31,984 nt of DNA from Silene noctiflora (GCA_009801015.1 VHZZ01004268.1:2584-34567), one strand, 5' to 3'. Numbered from the stretch's first letter, positions 10,022-23,928 are shown. A program made the numbers and translations. Notes: generated from the letters alone by a model not told the origin.

Positions 10022-11200
10022 TGATTACATACATGATAAATAAATAACAAGTGGATTTGACAAGACTAAAGTCGTATTACCTTAATCAAAGTAGACCTAA
10101 CTTGGTACTAACTAATAGTCAGTGGCAAGTAGGGTATCGTATCCACAGGGAGGCGGTAATAATCTAGTTTGTTATTAATTTAGGTTTGTCTTAAAGGTAA
10201 CAAATTTTTTTGAAGATTTGATTGGTTTACTAAAACAAGTTGCAAAATAAATAAATAACGAATTTAATAAGATTAAAAGGTCTAGGGATTGGGTTCACTA
10301 GATCAATTATCTGGAATGAGATTTAATTAATTAACATAGCTATTGGATTGTTTAAGGTCATATGATCGATCGATTTTAATATGCCCTTTAGATCTCGAAT
10401 AATATGCGGTCGCTATAATTAAACTATCTCTATTCAATTATCGCAGCCTATACTAGTCTTAACTCGATCGGTGAAAATCCTAGTTTGCAAGACTAATTAA
10501 TTAATTATGATCAGTAATCAATCAATTAGATTCAAAACCATAACTAAACAACAATCAAAAGCAATTTAACAGTTAATGTATTAATTACCCCCTTCTAACA
10601 TAATACTAGATCCCCTTTCTCCCTAGATTATAAAATTAGCTACGTATGACAATAGAAAGAACGATAAACATAATTAAAGAAACCATAAGAATATAGATTA
10701 GAAATACCGAACAATGATTAATTAAAAGATTCAAGGTATGAACGATCTTCGTAGCCAATAACATAAAGGATTTTTTTTAGAGAAAGCTAAACTAAACTAA
10801 ACTAGGGATCTAATAATAAAAGCATCCCTAATTATTGTGTATGAGTTCCTAATTATAAAAATAATAATAGCTAAGGGGGTGGGAGCCCAGATTGTAAACT
10901 TTGTTTTGATCTCACAATAAAAGGCTGCGTTTTTTTTTGTTTTTTTTTTTTTTTTTAATTAAGGAAAGTTTGATAAGGATTGCGTCATACTAGGATACTC
11001 GATCGAGTAACTACGTCAACTTCAGCTTCGTGTCTTCTTCTCTTCTTTTCTTCCATTCTTACTTCATTTCCGTGTCATTCTTTTAGTATTTTGTCTTGCC
11101 GACTCCGCGGTGCTCAATATAATCAAATTGCTCCATAAATGCATTCATCCTACATTAAAACACTAAATGACGGAAGTATCGACATTCTAACATAAACAAC
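10022..11200 (-). mobile_element. Nested LTR-type element, same family as 6241-7851
   Basis: It interrupts the related LTR. It shares with the 6241-7851 element a CCACAGGGAGGCGG-like block (10150-10165), a TTTAAGGTCATATGAT block and a GATCCCCTTTCTCCCTAGA block in the same order, and has a CGATCG palindrome (10996-11009) at the equivalent place. Neither border is exactly defined. It carries no coding domain. Long T runs (about 10929-10957) may have slipped in assembly. Confidence 0.5.
10996..11009. repeat. Perfect TACTCGATCGAGTA palindrome
   Basis: A perfect 14-nt palindrome with the same core and arms as the array in the 1824-3124 LTR, but inside an element of the other family. Confidence 0.9.
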
Positions 11201-12620
11201 ATATAAAATGATATATTATAACAGAAAACCGTCTCAAAAGTAGCTAAGGGAAGGGATAAAAGTGTATATAAATACGACTCATCAGGATTCTACAAATACA
11301 ACTCAACTAACAACTATGTCATCTACTCGACTCGACTCCAAGTCCGAGGCTCGTCACGTCTCCCGTGTGACGCCAAATCAACTTGTACATAACCTGCACC
11401 CCATATGATTGAAAATATCATTTGGATCGACACATGCCACCCCCGAAATAGGTGACAATTTACACATAGCCACAAACGGCCAGTTTTAATAATATAAACA
11501 TATAAGACACGACATATAAAATATGATTATGCAACATGACAAATATATGAATGAGACTCAGTTCCACCAACACCACACCGGTACCGGGACACACCCAGAC
11601 GTACCCACAACCCGGTGACGGCACCGCAACACCGCCCACCAAAACAGCCGGACTGCAGACCGCAAAAAGGTACTCTGGACACACCGGTGGTACCGGGCCT
11701 GAGAGCGACTCAGATCCCCTGCCAGACGACGTGGCTCAACCTCACTTGTCCCTCCATAACTCAAGCCATTAATGTGCATATCCCCCTTGGAGTGGGAACT
11801 CAAAGAGGCGACCCGAGCGTGATACGGTCTCCCAACCGCCTCACATCTCCCTAAGAACAAACATCACCACCGTAACGCCGCTAACAACCTCCACAACACA
11901 TATAACACAATATGCAATACAATGTATACCAACACATAATTCCATATATGCAATAATCATCAAACATGCCTCTTTCTCATATCAAACGGATACCAACTAT
12001 GCCAAATACTCGTATATGCCAACAATTAAGAGATACCTCAAGATATGCCTCACAACTAACATGTTACAATGCAATCCAATGATTTCATGAACCAAAAATA
12101 ACCATTCATCATCATGCCATCATGAATTACCGACACTATTATGAGACTAACCACATTTACTTCCAACAATCATGTTATAATGCAATAATCACACAATAAC
12201 GACATGTGTAACCATTTACTCTAATTGAAACCAAATAGGATTAAACTACCTTTTAATAAATCTTCAATAGCTACTCGAATCCGACACAATCCCGTCTCAT
12301 GAAACTGTCTCGTCCTCTAAAAGTCACATAATACTATCACAAAACATCCTACACTATTATACAATACGAAACCCCTTATTATTACCCACTAATTACCCAT
12401 ATTACACATACTAATTACTAATTAATTACCCATAACAAAAAAAAAAACAAAAGTTAGGGTTCGAATAAACTAGAAAAGGGTAGATCCATGCTTGAATATC
12501 ATTAGGAAGGTATTTGTGAAGGTTTTAGAGAGAAGGGAGAGGATTTGGAGAGATACGGAAGAAAAGTGAAATGAATTAGGATAAGGTCACGAGATTATGT
12601 TTATCGGGTACTTACAGCTA

Positions 12621-12737
12621 CGCTCGGTCGAGTGCCGAGTCCACTCGGCCGAGTGCCCTCCACTCGGTCAAGTACCACCGTACTCAGCCGAGTGTCACTC
12701 ACTCGGTCGAGTACTACCCGTACTCGGCTGAGTGTCA
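12621..12737. repeat. Array of CTCGGYCGAG-type palindromes in LTR
   Basis: At least six perfect or near-perfect units occur in ~117 bp. They include CACTCGGCCGAGTG (12642-12655, perfect), GCTCGGTCGAGTGC, ACTCGGTCAAGTA, ACTCAGCCGAGT, ACTCGGTCGAGTA and ACTCGGCTGAGT, with spacers containing CCC or CACC. The position in the LTR corresponds to the array at 2964-3096. Confidence 0.85.
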
Positions 12738-12740
12738 GCT

Positions 12741-13752
12741 GCACACGGTCCACTAAGGTTCTATTTGGTCCATTGTAACTTCACTTGGTCTAGTTTAGGT
12801 CCCACTTGGTCTAGTCTAAGGCTATACTACTTTCGGGTGGTTCCTTATCAAATCCGGTGGCCCTCTCACGCATCCCAAGGTTTCCGTACTGGTTCCAAAA
12901 TAGACAATGATTTTTTAGCTTTATACTTTTTTGTATGTTCATTAAAAGAGCCAGAGACGTACTAGATTCATCAAAATAAGTAATCTGTTTCAAGAAATCA
13001 ATTGGCTCGATACCAAATTGTCTTCATCAACTAAAATGGAGGTATTACCGTATCTTGACAATTAAGTCCCACGTTCAAATCCCCTCAACCTTATGTTGCA
13101 GTGGCATTGCACCTCATTTGACACAATTTTAAAAATAAAAATGATGTATTTCTTGACTATCACACCCTTAGAGGTGCCACCACAAGTCGGGTTAGGCTGA
13201 ACTTCGGCACGGGTCTACGTCACGTAGACCAATCTATACCGAAACTAAGGGTCATGACTGTTTTGGTTCAGGTTTGTCCTTGACTTGACCTGGTCAATTG
13301 ATGAGTTGGAGTTGGTTTGGTTGACTCGAGACGTATTCATTTTTTAAAGGTCAAAACCAACTATATATTTAATCAAATCTCTGAATTAGGGCGAGTCATG
13401 ATTTGCTTCAAGACACGTGTTGAGAAAATTTAGACCAATACTGTTGGTCTCTCAGCCAACTCGAATGGAGTTAGGATACTCTCCATATTTTACAAGAAAT
13501 AAAGAGTTTATTTCCTTTTAACAAGACACTTTTGTAATGATTTTTCATTTCATTTTCTTTTCTCGTTATTTTTCACAATGAAACTCCACAAGTACATCGA
13601 TGCAAAACGAAATCGTGACCGTTGAAAAAAAATCCATTTATTTTAGAAAATGGAGAGAATCCTAATCAACTCGACCACTAATAACCAATAAAAATAAAAA
13701 ATTACGCTAAATAATCTCATTCCCTTCTTAAAAACAACTTTTTCAAATTTAT
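12741..13752. other. Gene-free stretch with one short hairpin
   Basis: No gene is seen. A perfect 9-bp inverted repeat with a 1-nt centre (GGTCTACGT, C, ACGTAGACC) lies at 13212-13230. A GTTCAAATCCC motif at about 13073 resembles a pol III B box but has no convincing partner box. The short frames near 12732-12993 have no recognisable domain. Confidence 0.5.
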
Positions 13753-15503
13753 TCTATCTATTAAAGCAATAATAATCACAGAGCTTATGTGGCGCTCTGT
13801 AGTTGAAAGTCAATAAATCAAAATGCAGTTTTTGTTTCCTTATTTGTAGGACCCATGATGTATGTAGGAATTAATTGCATTATTTGGTAATATTTGGTTT
13901 CTCAATTATTCATCAACGTGCATTTAATAACAAAATTACAGCAACATGAATAATTACTTAAATATAAAATATACACACATTCAAGTATGTGATTAAATAT
14001 CTTAAATCACTTTTTACAAAATTACGGTATTAAAAATTAATAGAAATGAAATACTTCGTATAAGGTAAGAATTATTTTTCAAATTCATAAGTCCAGCGAT
14101 GTCCTGTTTGAAAAAAATAATGAATCTTAAAAAATTCAATCAAATAATTTTTTATAAAATGCATGTAACAAAGTTGAATATTTATAAACTCAAAAATGAA
14201 TAAAAGTTTGACTATTAATATAAATCTAAAAAAAATACATAATTATTTTATCCTTTGAAACTAAAGTAAAGAAAAAATTAGGTTGCATTAAAAAGTTATA
14301 GAAATATTAGAATATGGTCTGACCTTTTTAATTTTTTGTGTTATTTTATAACACTGAAATTATCTTAGTAAAGATGAAATTGAAATTTATTTCATAAAAT
14401 TATAAAGGGAGTTGCGTGCAAATGGTTGTGGAATGTGTACACGATGTTAAAGTTAGGGTTTATAGTTCATAACTTGATTATGAACAAGTTTGATATTGGG
14501 CCTAGAACAGTGGATTGAGGCGACCATATATTTAACAATATAAAACCTATATAAAATTTATTTATTTTGTTTATTTTTTATACTTAAAAGTTTTGAAATA
14601 CTATTTTTTTATATTTATTTTATAAATTATAGTATTTAAATATTAATGTTTTAATAATATTATTCATTTATCTTTGACTCAACCGGTCAAACGGATTGGG
14701 TATGAATAAAGTTTCGTGTTCGGGTTAAACATGTTGGATTTGACCCTGAAATATATTTCATATTCGGATCAACGGAGTCATGCGTCAACATTAACGGGTC
14801 TTTGACCCTAATAAACAGTAGCGGGTCACGTGTTGACGAATCTAGCTATGATACATTCATAAATTGAAACATGAATGTATATATATTTAAATACCAGAGC
14901 GGGTCACTATTATTCTAACGTTTATATCATATTTCACATATATTTTTAAATTTATTTATAATAAATATATTATACGAGTATATAATATACTATTAACCTT
15001 TAATTGTGCATATGATAATCCAATGTTGACATGTACCTAATACCATAGTACAACTACACAAGTGCAACAAAAGTATTAATTTGTCCAATCNTATTCTTAG
15101 TTACCTTAACCATATCCTATTTTACGTAATTATTCCGACTATTTCAATTATTTTGTATTCATTTTCATCCGTATAATTTAGTTTCATTTTATAAGTCATT
15201 TTTTTTTTTTTTTTTTGAGGTCGCCCAAGTAAGAACACAAAGTAGTAACTCAAACTTATCTAACAATAGGACATATCATACTACAACGAATACTTGGCCA
15301 ATTAAACTTACTGCATCATTTACGCTACATGATATTACAACGTTCGTCAGGTACAAACCCACTAATTGTAGTTAAAATTGCAATACAAATTGAAAACCTT
15401 AAACATGACTTTACACGAAATATAATCATTTTTCTTTTCCATTATTTGATGATAACAAAATTTTAAATAGCAACCCGTGTACTTTGCACGGATTTAACAC
15501 TAG
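13753..15503 (+). mobile_element. Probable non-autonomous Helitron
   Basis: The left end TCTATCTATTAAAGC followed by a CTTATGTGGCGCTCTGT block looks like a plant Helitron 5' end. The right end has a short hairpin (CCGTG 15475-15479 pairing with CACGG 15487-15491, 7-nt loop), then CTAG at 15500-15503 followed by T, the expected Helitron 3' terminus. There are no terminal inverted repeats or target duplication, consistent with rolling-circle insertion between A and T, and no Rep/helicase coding region. The interior is very AT-rich. That both ends belong to one 1.75-kb element is inference. One N base is at 15091. Confidence 0.55.
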
Positions 15504-15534
15504 TTTTTACAGGTACAAATATTCTCCAACTCCA

Positions 15535-15680
15535 CCGTTAATCAGCCGTTACCCTCACCCCGAACTCCAAAAAATAATTCAAATTTCAAAAATTCATTTC
15601 CACAAAAATATCCACCGCAAAACAAACAGCTCACATTTTCACCGCTTCTTCTAACTCCCAAAAAGTAGCCGTTACCGTTT
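15535..15680 (-). promoter_or_regulatory. Four CCGTT (AACGG) motifs, candidate MSA elements
   Basis: CCGTTA occurs at 15535-15540, 15546-15551 and 15669-15674, and CCGTTT at 15675-15680, all in one orientation. On the minus strand they read TAACGG or AAACGG, the core of the mitosis-specific activator element bound by three-repeat MYB proteins in G2/M-expressed plant genes. The position within 170 bp of the TATA box suits a dividing-cell beta-tubulin. Function is inferred. Confidence 0.5.
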
Positions 15681-15704
15681 ATTTACCCCCCTCACCCCAC
15701 CTTC

Positions 15705-15711
15705 CTATATA
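15705..15711 (+). promoter_or_regulatory. TATA box of beta-tubulin gene
   Basis: CTATATA stands in a C/T-rich context about 137 bp before the start codon. It would place transcription start near 15735-15745, giving a ~100-nt leader rich in CT and AAACCCTA motifs. No 5'-UTR intron is needed to join it to the ATG. Confidence 0.6.
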
Positions 15712-15841
15712 CCCTCTCACTTCACCTCCCACCTTCTTCCCCAAATCACAACAAACCCTAACTTTCTCTCTCCTCAAACCCTAAAAAAAATAAAAAAAAT
15801 CCCAAAATCAATTTATTCCGCCAACAAACCCTAGAAAAAAA

Positions 15842-18652
<2,811 letters not shown>

Positions 18653-19221
18653 GACCAGTGTTATGCCAAGTTGAATGTTCCTGTGTGAAAACTTCTTTAT
18701 GGTAGTGATAGTTTCGTGTGTTTGTTTTGTATCCTCAACTTCCAGTTGTAGGGAACTGAAATTCAGAAAGTTGGGAATTCCTTAAAATTGGGAATTGCGG
18801 AAATGTAATTTGCCAAAATGGATGTTTAAGTTTTGTTGCCTTTTGCTTGCTTAATTAACTATCGGTTTAGATGTTGCTCACTTTGGACAAAAACTGAATT
18901 CATGTTAATGCTAAATCTTTTTGTGATGTGAGACTGCTATGTCGTGTAAACGGCTAACAATAGTGATTGTCGACTTCTTACTGCATTACTATCGAAGCTG
19001 CGAATGATACCACATTCTTGGACTTCAGGGGTAAGTTGAAGCGCTATGGATTTACTACATGTGAACCATCTTGATCGTCATGATCATCTAGCCCTACTTC
19101 GAGACTCCAGAGCTCCGAGTTTCGGACTGACATATTTTGCAGTGCTTCGAGTGTTGCACTGTTGCATGTGAAGAAGTCCACCTAGCTCTGAGTATGGTGT
19201 TTACTGTTCAGCATAATTACC
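18653..19221. other. Beta-tubulin 3' UTR and intergenic sequence
   Basis: The first ~190 bp are T-rich with AATGTAAT-like polyadenylation context near 18800-18810, a plausible 3' UTR. The rest has no gene or element that I recognise. Confidence 0.5.
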
Positions 19222-19576
19222 ATTATTCCTGTTCATGGTTCTAATTGAGCTTCGTTAAACACCGTCGACAAATTACTCCACACCCGATTGAAATATAAGT
19301 GGATATTTTAGGAATTATTCCTGTTCATGGTTCTAATTGATGCCTTATAGACATCGAGCCTGTCATTTTGGGTGACTTATCTCCTATATGGGGTTTACGA
19401 GCTATTTTGTATAGCCGATGGTTTGCCCAGAGCACACCAAAAATAAAGGCGGATTCCGTCGTCACAAACAAAAAAAATACTCTAACAAACAAAACCCTTA
19501 ATTTTCCATCACAACAACAATACACAAGTGAGCAAAAGCAAAGAAGAGAAGCAGCAAAACACAAAAAGCTCAAAAA

Positions 19577-22500
19577 ATGGCCTTAACAATGGCGGAAAAA
19601 TCAGTAGCAAGCTTCTTATTCAAAAGACTTCAATTTAATCTTCTTCAAACCCTCAAATTAAGTACAAACCAAAACCGTAATTCATCTCCACCATCAACAA
19701 CAACAACAATAACAAAAACAAGTGAATCATCTACGAAATTGAAGCGAAAGAAGAAGAATAAGAAGAAGAATAAGGAGGCGGATAAAACCTTGTTTGAAGT
19801 TGTCAAGAATTTACCCAAATATGGAAAGGGATGTCATATAGCTAGATCACATACGCCCAATATTACTTATGAAATTACGAGGATTAATGTGGCCAGAGTT
19901 CGTTAATTTATTCCTTTTTCATTGCGGCATTTCGTCGAACATCTTGTGTGCAATTGAAAATGTTGGGTTCTCTGACTTTTTGTTTTGTTTTGTTTTGTAG
20001 ACTGGTAGGCATGGGCAAGTTTGGGGTCTTGCTTTTACAGATGGTTAGTCTCTAATTTGGGTTTTTTTTACCTTGATTGATGTTAATGTTTTTTAAATTT
20101 GTTTTGTTTAATGGCGTTTGATTTGCGGATCATAATTTGTTGAAAGAGGGTTTAGGTTTATGAATTTAATTTCATTAGATTTGAGATTGTGCAGTACATT
20201 ACTACTTTTACTACTATTGTTCTGGGTGCTGATTTTGGTGGATTGAGGGTTTAAGGTTTTATCTGGGTTTTTGCGAATACGTCTTATTAGTTATTATGTC
20301 TGAACTTCAGTTGTTGACTAATGTTGGACTTAAAAAAACTCTGGTATTTGTCAAAGGGACGATTACTTTCGACTGTTCATTTGGAGTTTGAGGTTTTACC
20401 CAGGTTTTTTGCGAATGCGTCTCTTTATGTCTGTTCATCAGTTGTTGACTATAGCGAGAAGTAAAAAAACCTGTGGTAAATGTTGAAGGGACGATTACTG
20501 TCGACTATTCATTTGATTATGACTGAGGGTTTAAGGTTTTAAGGTTTTATTGGGGTTTTTGCTTGTGCATTATTTCCGTATCTTTGTTTTTCATTTTTTT
20601 TGTGTAGTCAGAGCTAAAAAAAATTCTGGTAAATGTTATAAGGGACGATTACTCTCGATGGTGTTACTATAATTATGATTGCTTATAGCTTGATTCCCCA
20701 TTTACTATTGGTGATTTGGAGTGGGACGTACCAAGGAGGAGGTTGTTATTGTTTGTGCGGTATTAGCAATCAGGGTTGTTTCTCATACTCTAGAATTTAA
20801 AAATCACTATCAATAGGTAGAGTGACGAGTGCCATTAGAATTTGTTACGAGTCAGGTTGGTTATTAGCTGAATTTGGTACGAGTACAATTTTATTCCATC
20901 TTAGAGTGGCCACTTAGGATGCAGCAGTGACAACTCTAAGCTTAGCTCCTGAGATGATTCTTTGGGTGCAGACATAGCTTTGTTCTTCCAGGCAGTTCCC
21001 GCCTATGTTTCCTGGTAGTCTGGTACTAGTTCACAAGTAGATGTGCTCTTAGTCCCAACATGTTTTTCATCTTTTTGTGTGCCTTTCTGCTGGCGCTTAC
21101 TGTTTTATTTTCAATGAGTTTAGTACGTGGTATGCATTTCTTGTATTGTGAAGCATCGCTGATTGATTGAGTTTTTGCTGAAGTTTTGATTTTGGATCAT
21201 TTCAAAAGTTGTCTGCGTGAATTGATGTTCTTGTTAGAGTGATGAAGGCCATTAGAATGTGATGCAATTTCAGGATGAGTAGCTGAATTTGGTGTAACTT
21301 AATTCCAACTTAGAGGGGCCTTTTAGAATGCACTAGTCATACAACTCTACGATTAGCTCTTGAGATTTTTGTTTGGGAACAGACATAACTTTGTTCTTTC
21401 CGCCTTATGTTGAATTATATGGATCTACAATACATACGATTGAGGTTCAGTCATTCAGGCTGACATGGGTTGCACATGTTGCCTAGTACTAGCATACAAG
21501 TTTTTCTTAGCCCCGCCATTTTGTCATCTACTTTTGTGCCTTAGTGTTGGTTCTTACTGTATCTTTTTTGATGAGCTCAGTATACTGTATTAGCTTCTTG
21601 TGTTGTGAAGCAGCCGATTGCTGCACTTCTCGCTGAAATTTTGATTTTGGATCATCTGAAAAGTTACCTGCATTTAAGCAAGGGGTAGGTTTACTTAGTT
21701 GCGTGCTTCCAATGACATCCTACGTCAAAATTGCTGGCCTTTTCATTAATTAGATAAACTCTCTTGACAGATGCCCTGATAGGACAAAGTCATGTTTTTT
21801 GTTGTTACAAGTACATTTAGCTAAAGTTCACATGCGTTTCTTCTCCTGGGTTTTGCCGTGGGCATATAAGATCATACAATGACTGTTTCAAACTGTATCA
21901 CTTTTTCAGACGCATTATCTTAAGCCTTTCGAATGTGTGTTAAATTTTGTCACGTTATTAGTATATTTGTAAAGGAAATTGGGCTTGGCCAGAGATTAAG
22001 TCTTCAAATATAACACCTTTTTTGGCGACACTGCAACTGCATCATCCTATAAGCATAGTTGGTTCCTTGTTATTGTTTTATGATTCATTAGTTGTGGCTG
22101 TTAGTATACTCTATGAGGCCGTCCTTGAGAGTTGAGACTTAAGAGTGAAGTTTGACATGCTCTGTCCTGCTTTAATGTCTTATTGTCTTGGGTTGATACG
22201 ACACAACTAATTGTACCCTATGAGTCAGAATAATGGGTTGTGCAGTTTGTATTACGGACATATCTTTCTCCGTAAATATGAGATATCTTGTCTCACCCTC
22301 AAGTTTCCAGCACTATCATTATGAGTGAACTGAACTTGAGAGTTGAGAAGTTGTACTTTGTTCCGGCGTTTCACTAATTCTACTTTTGTGGGCTGAGGTT
22401 TAGGGTTCTCCCAACTTAGGATAATGTAACACTTTAGGTCACATAAGTGGAAAATAATCGTATTATTATTTGCTTGTTTCCAGACTCAAGATTTCATTTG

Positions 22501-22861
22501 TGTATGTAATGTTTGCTGAATGTTGCTCTCTTGCTGATATATGTAACTAATGTAAGCACTTATCTAATGTTCAGTATAAAGAATAGGAGGATTTTATTTT
22601 AGCAAGTTTGGTTTGGTTTTAAATATGTGTTAAGTCGTCGAAAATACCCTTGCAGGTCTTCCTGCTCGTTTCCCAAATAGGATTGGCAAACCTACCAGTC
22701 CTTGCTGGAAGTTAATCAAAGACCCACTCAAATTGGCGGCACCGAAACCAGATGAGTCAATCCCAGACCCACTCAAATTGGAGGCAGCGAAACCTGATGA
22801 GTCAATCCCAGACCCACTCAAGTTGGAGGTACCGAAACCTGATGCTGCTCAAGAAGCTTAA
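19577..22861 (+). CDS. mS34: Mitochondrial ribosomal protein mS34-like, copy 1 (189 aa)
   Basis: Exons: 19577-19897, 20001-20043 and 22656-22861 (570 nt with stop). Introns are 103 and 2,612 bp, GT-AG. The N-terminus MALTMAEKSVASFLFKR is basic and amphipathic, like a mitochondrial presequence. A Lys-rich linker (69-75) precedes the conserved core LFEVVKNLPKYGKG...YEITRIN...GRHGQVWGLAFTDGLP...CWKLI, which I recall from the plant mS34 family of the small mitoribosomal subunit; no search was possible. Compared with copy 2, this copy lacks the HW of KHW (HT here) and has INVAR for INLYR, so it is the more diverged at conserved sites though fully open. The C-terminus is three tandem 15-residue DPLKL...KPDESIP units. 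Two in-frame ATGs (19577, 19589) are available; the first is used by both copies. Confidence 0.72.
20245..20660. repeat. Three ~135-bp tandem repeats in intron 2 of copy 1
   Basis: Units start at GGGTTTAAGGTTTTATCTGG (20247), GTTTGAGGTTTTACCCAGG (20387) and GGGTTTAAGGTTTTAAGG (20526). Each ends with an A-run, a TGGTAAATGTT-like block and GGGACGATTACT. Copy 2 of the gene has only one such unit, so the expansion followed the gene duplication or was lost there. Confidence 0.7.
20820..21680. repeat. ~420-460-bp tandem repeats in intron 2 of copy 1
   Basis: A block with GCCATTAGAATTTG, AGCTGAATTTGGT and CAACTCTA occurs near 20832 and 21249. A block with CTTAGTCCC and TTTTGATTTTGGATCAT occurs near 21049 and 21506. 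The two series interleave, so a ~420-460-bp unit has been duplicated at least once and the ends are partial. Confidence 0.6.
22721..22846 (+). repeat. 45-bp coding minisatellite, three units
   Basis: In-frame units begin at 22721, 22766 and 22811 with GACCCACTCAA. They encode DPLKLAAPKPDESIP, DPLKLEAAKPDESIP and DPLKLEVPKPD. They form the acidic/basic tail of copy 1. Confidence 0.9.
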
Positions 22862-23350
22862 ATTCAGACCGCCTGTTTAGCCGCATGAATGGACACCTTT
22901 TATTTTTCTGTCTCTTTTATGCTTTGGGAATCCATGAATGTTGGTTCTTTTTTCGGACAATAGTTTTTTTTTTCTTTTTTCTTTTTTTTCTTTTTCTGCA
23001 TAATCCTATCTTTGTAGGACTAGAGTCTGAGGCTCTGAGCTTGTGCACCCTTCAAATATAGATTTTAATGGAGAGGTGGTATTAGTTCGACATCCTTCTG
23101 TGTTCTTCGACTCTTCGTTCTCTTGACATCGAATCTTCTGTTCAGAAAGTTATATATAAGACAGTTTTATGTCTGAAATCAAGTGATGAACTCTATACGT
23201 AATGATGAATGTACAGGAAAGTAACTCCTAAACTCCTAAAGTCCTTAACACTTGTGGAGGTAGCTGACTAGTGACTACTTAATACGGATACGGAGTAGAA
23301 AGTAGGCAGAGCACAGATTGGATATCCATATTAGAAATTCCTGATATCCT

Positions 23351-23594
23351 CTGTTCGGATATCCAAAAGTAATTGGATACGGATACCAATATTTTTCTTA
23401 GAACTATACTTAAAATAGCGCAAGAAATTTCAAAAAACACGAAAAAAATGGAACGATTTAAAAATAATAATCAAACATTACAATGTCAAGAAATTCATAC
23501 AATCCCAATATAAGGATTACAATCTAAATACACTCATCATTAAATGAAAATATTGGAGCAAGCAAGATCATTCAGGTTTAATAATTTACTAGTG
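23351..23594. other. AT-rich spacer between the two duplication units
   Basis: No gene. GGATATCC-type short palindromic words recur at 23320-23385 (near 23318, 23343 and 23357). The remainder is A-rich single-copy-looking sequence up to the LINE fragment. Confidence 0.4.
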
Positions 23595-23928
23595 CATATG
23601 GACAACGTATCATGCGTTAATTTTATTCACGAGGACTAGCTCCTTAGCAACAATCATCGTCCTCTCGTTCAAAGATGCAAGGAATTAATTGGTATGAATG
23701 GTTGGGTTGTTGAGATCGAACATGTCTTTAGGGAAGCGAATTTTGCGGCAGACTGACTTGCTAACAAGGGAGTATAATCTTCTACCACAGTTGCTTATTT
23801 CGACACCCCTCCGAATGGACTTCGTTCCATTCTCCCGGAAGATATTCCGGGGTTACATTCACTCGTTTAGTTTCTAGTCAGTTCGATTTATACTTCACCG
23901 CTCTTGCGCACAAAAAAAAAAAAAAAAA
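23595..23928 (+). mobile_element. 5'-truncated LINE, RNase H end plus poly(A)
   Basis: The frame reads VHMDNVSCVNFIHED, RPLVQRCKELIGMNGWVVEI, EHVFREANFAAD, LANKGV, ILPEDIPGLHSLV: the C-terminal half of the RNase H domain typical of plant L1-type LINEs, with HVFREANFAAD as the key motif. Stops interrupt it (TGA follows AAD where Trp is usual). It ends in a 17-A tract (23912-23928). The tail abuts the start of homology of the second gene-bearing duplication unit. No clear target duplication is visible. Confidence 0.8.

Larger units (their letters stand above)
9906..12740 (-). mobile_element. LTR related to the solo LTR at 1824-3124, with a nested insertion
   Basis: It starts TGTAACACCC like the 1824 LTR and shares ordered short blocks with it: ACCATCTCG, AACCGTCTCAAAAG (11226), an AATGTGCATATCCCC/GTGGG block (11772) and a palindrome array near the high-coordinate end. 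Colinearity is broken between about 10020 and 11200 by a different element. The high-coordinate terminus is unclear: I found neither a clean GTATTACA nor a copy of the left flank TGCTA, so the end given is where the palindrome array stops. The small frames at 11460-11860 lie in this LTR and are not genes. Confidence 0.6.
19222..23350 (+). repeat. Tandem duplication, unit 1
   Basis: Contains the first mS34-like gene and matches 23930-27200 in order: a GTTCATGGTTCTAATT start, a CACCGTCGACAAATTACTCC block, 5' UTR, three exons, both introns, and downstream sequence to about GGCAGAGCACAGAT near 23310. It is ~0.8 kb longer than unit 2, mainly from repeats in intron 2. A 27-bp direct repeat with the ATTATTCCTGTTCATGG core (19222-19248, again from about 19314) flanks a short block just before the gene. 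Confidence 0.85.

Noticed and set aside
11460..11860. Cluster of overlapping 70-100-codon frames on both strands.
   Set aside because: They lie inside a GC-richer part of an LTR, have no domains, and overlap each other in several frames.
12621..12737. Regularly spaced palindromes resembling a CRISPR-like array.
   Set aside because: The repeats are degenerate, the spacers are short and unequal, and the locus is a plant LTR.
13041..13110. GTTCAAATCCC, a possible pol III B box of a tRNA gene or SINE.
   Set aside because: No matching A box at the right distance, no cloverleaf and no tail, so chance is likely.
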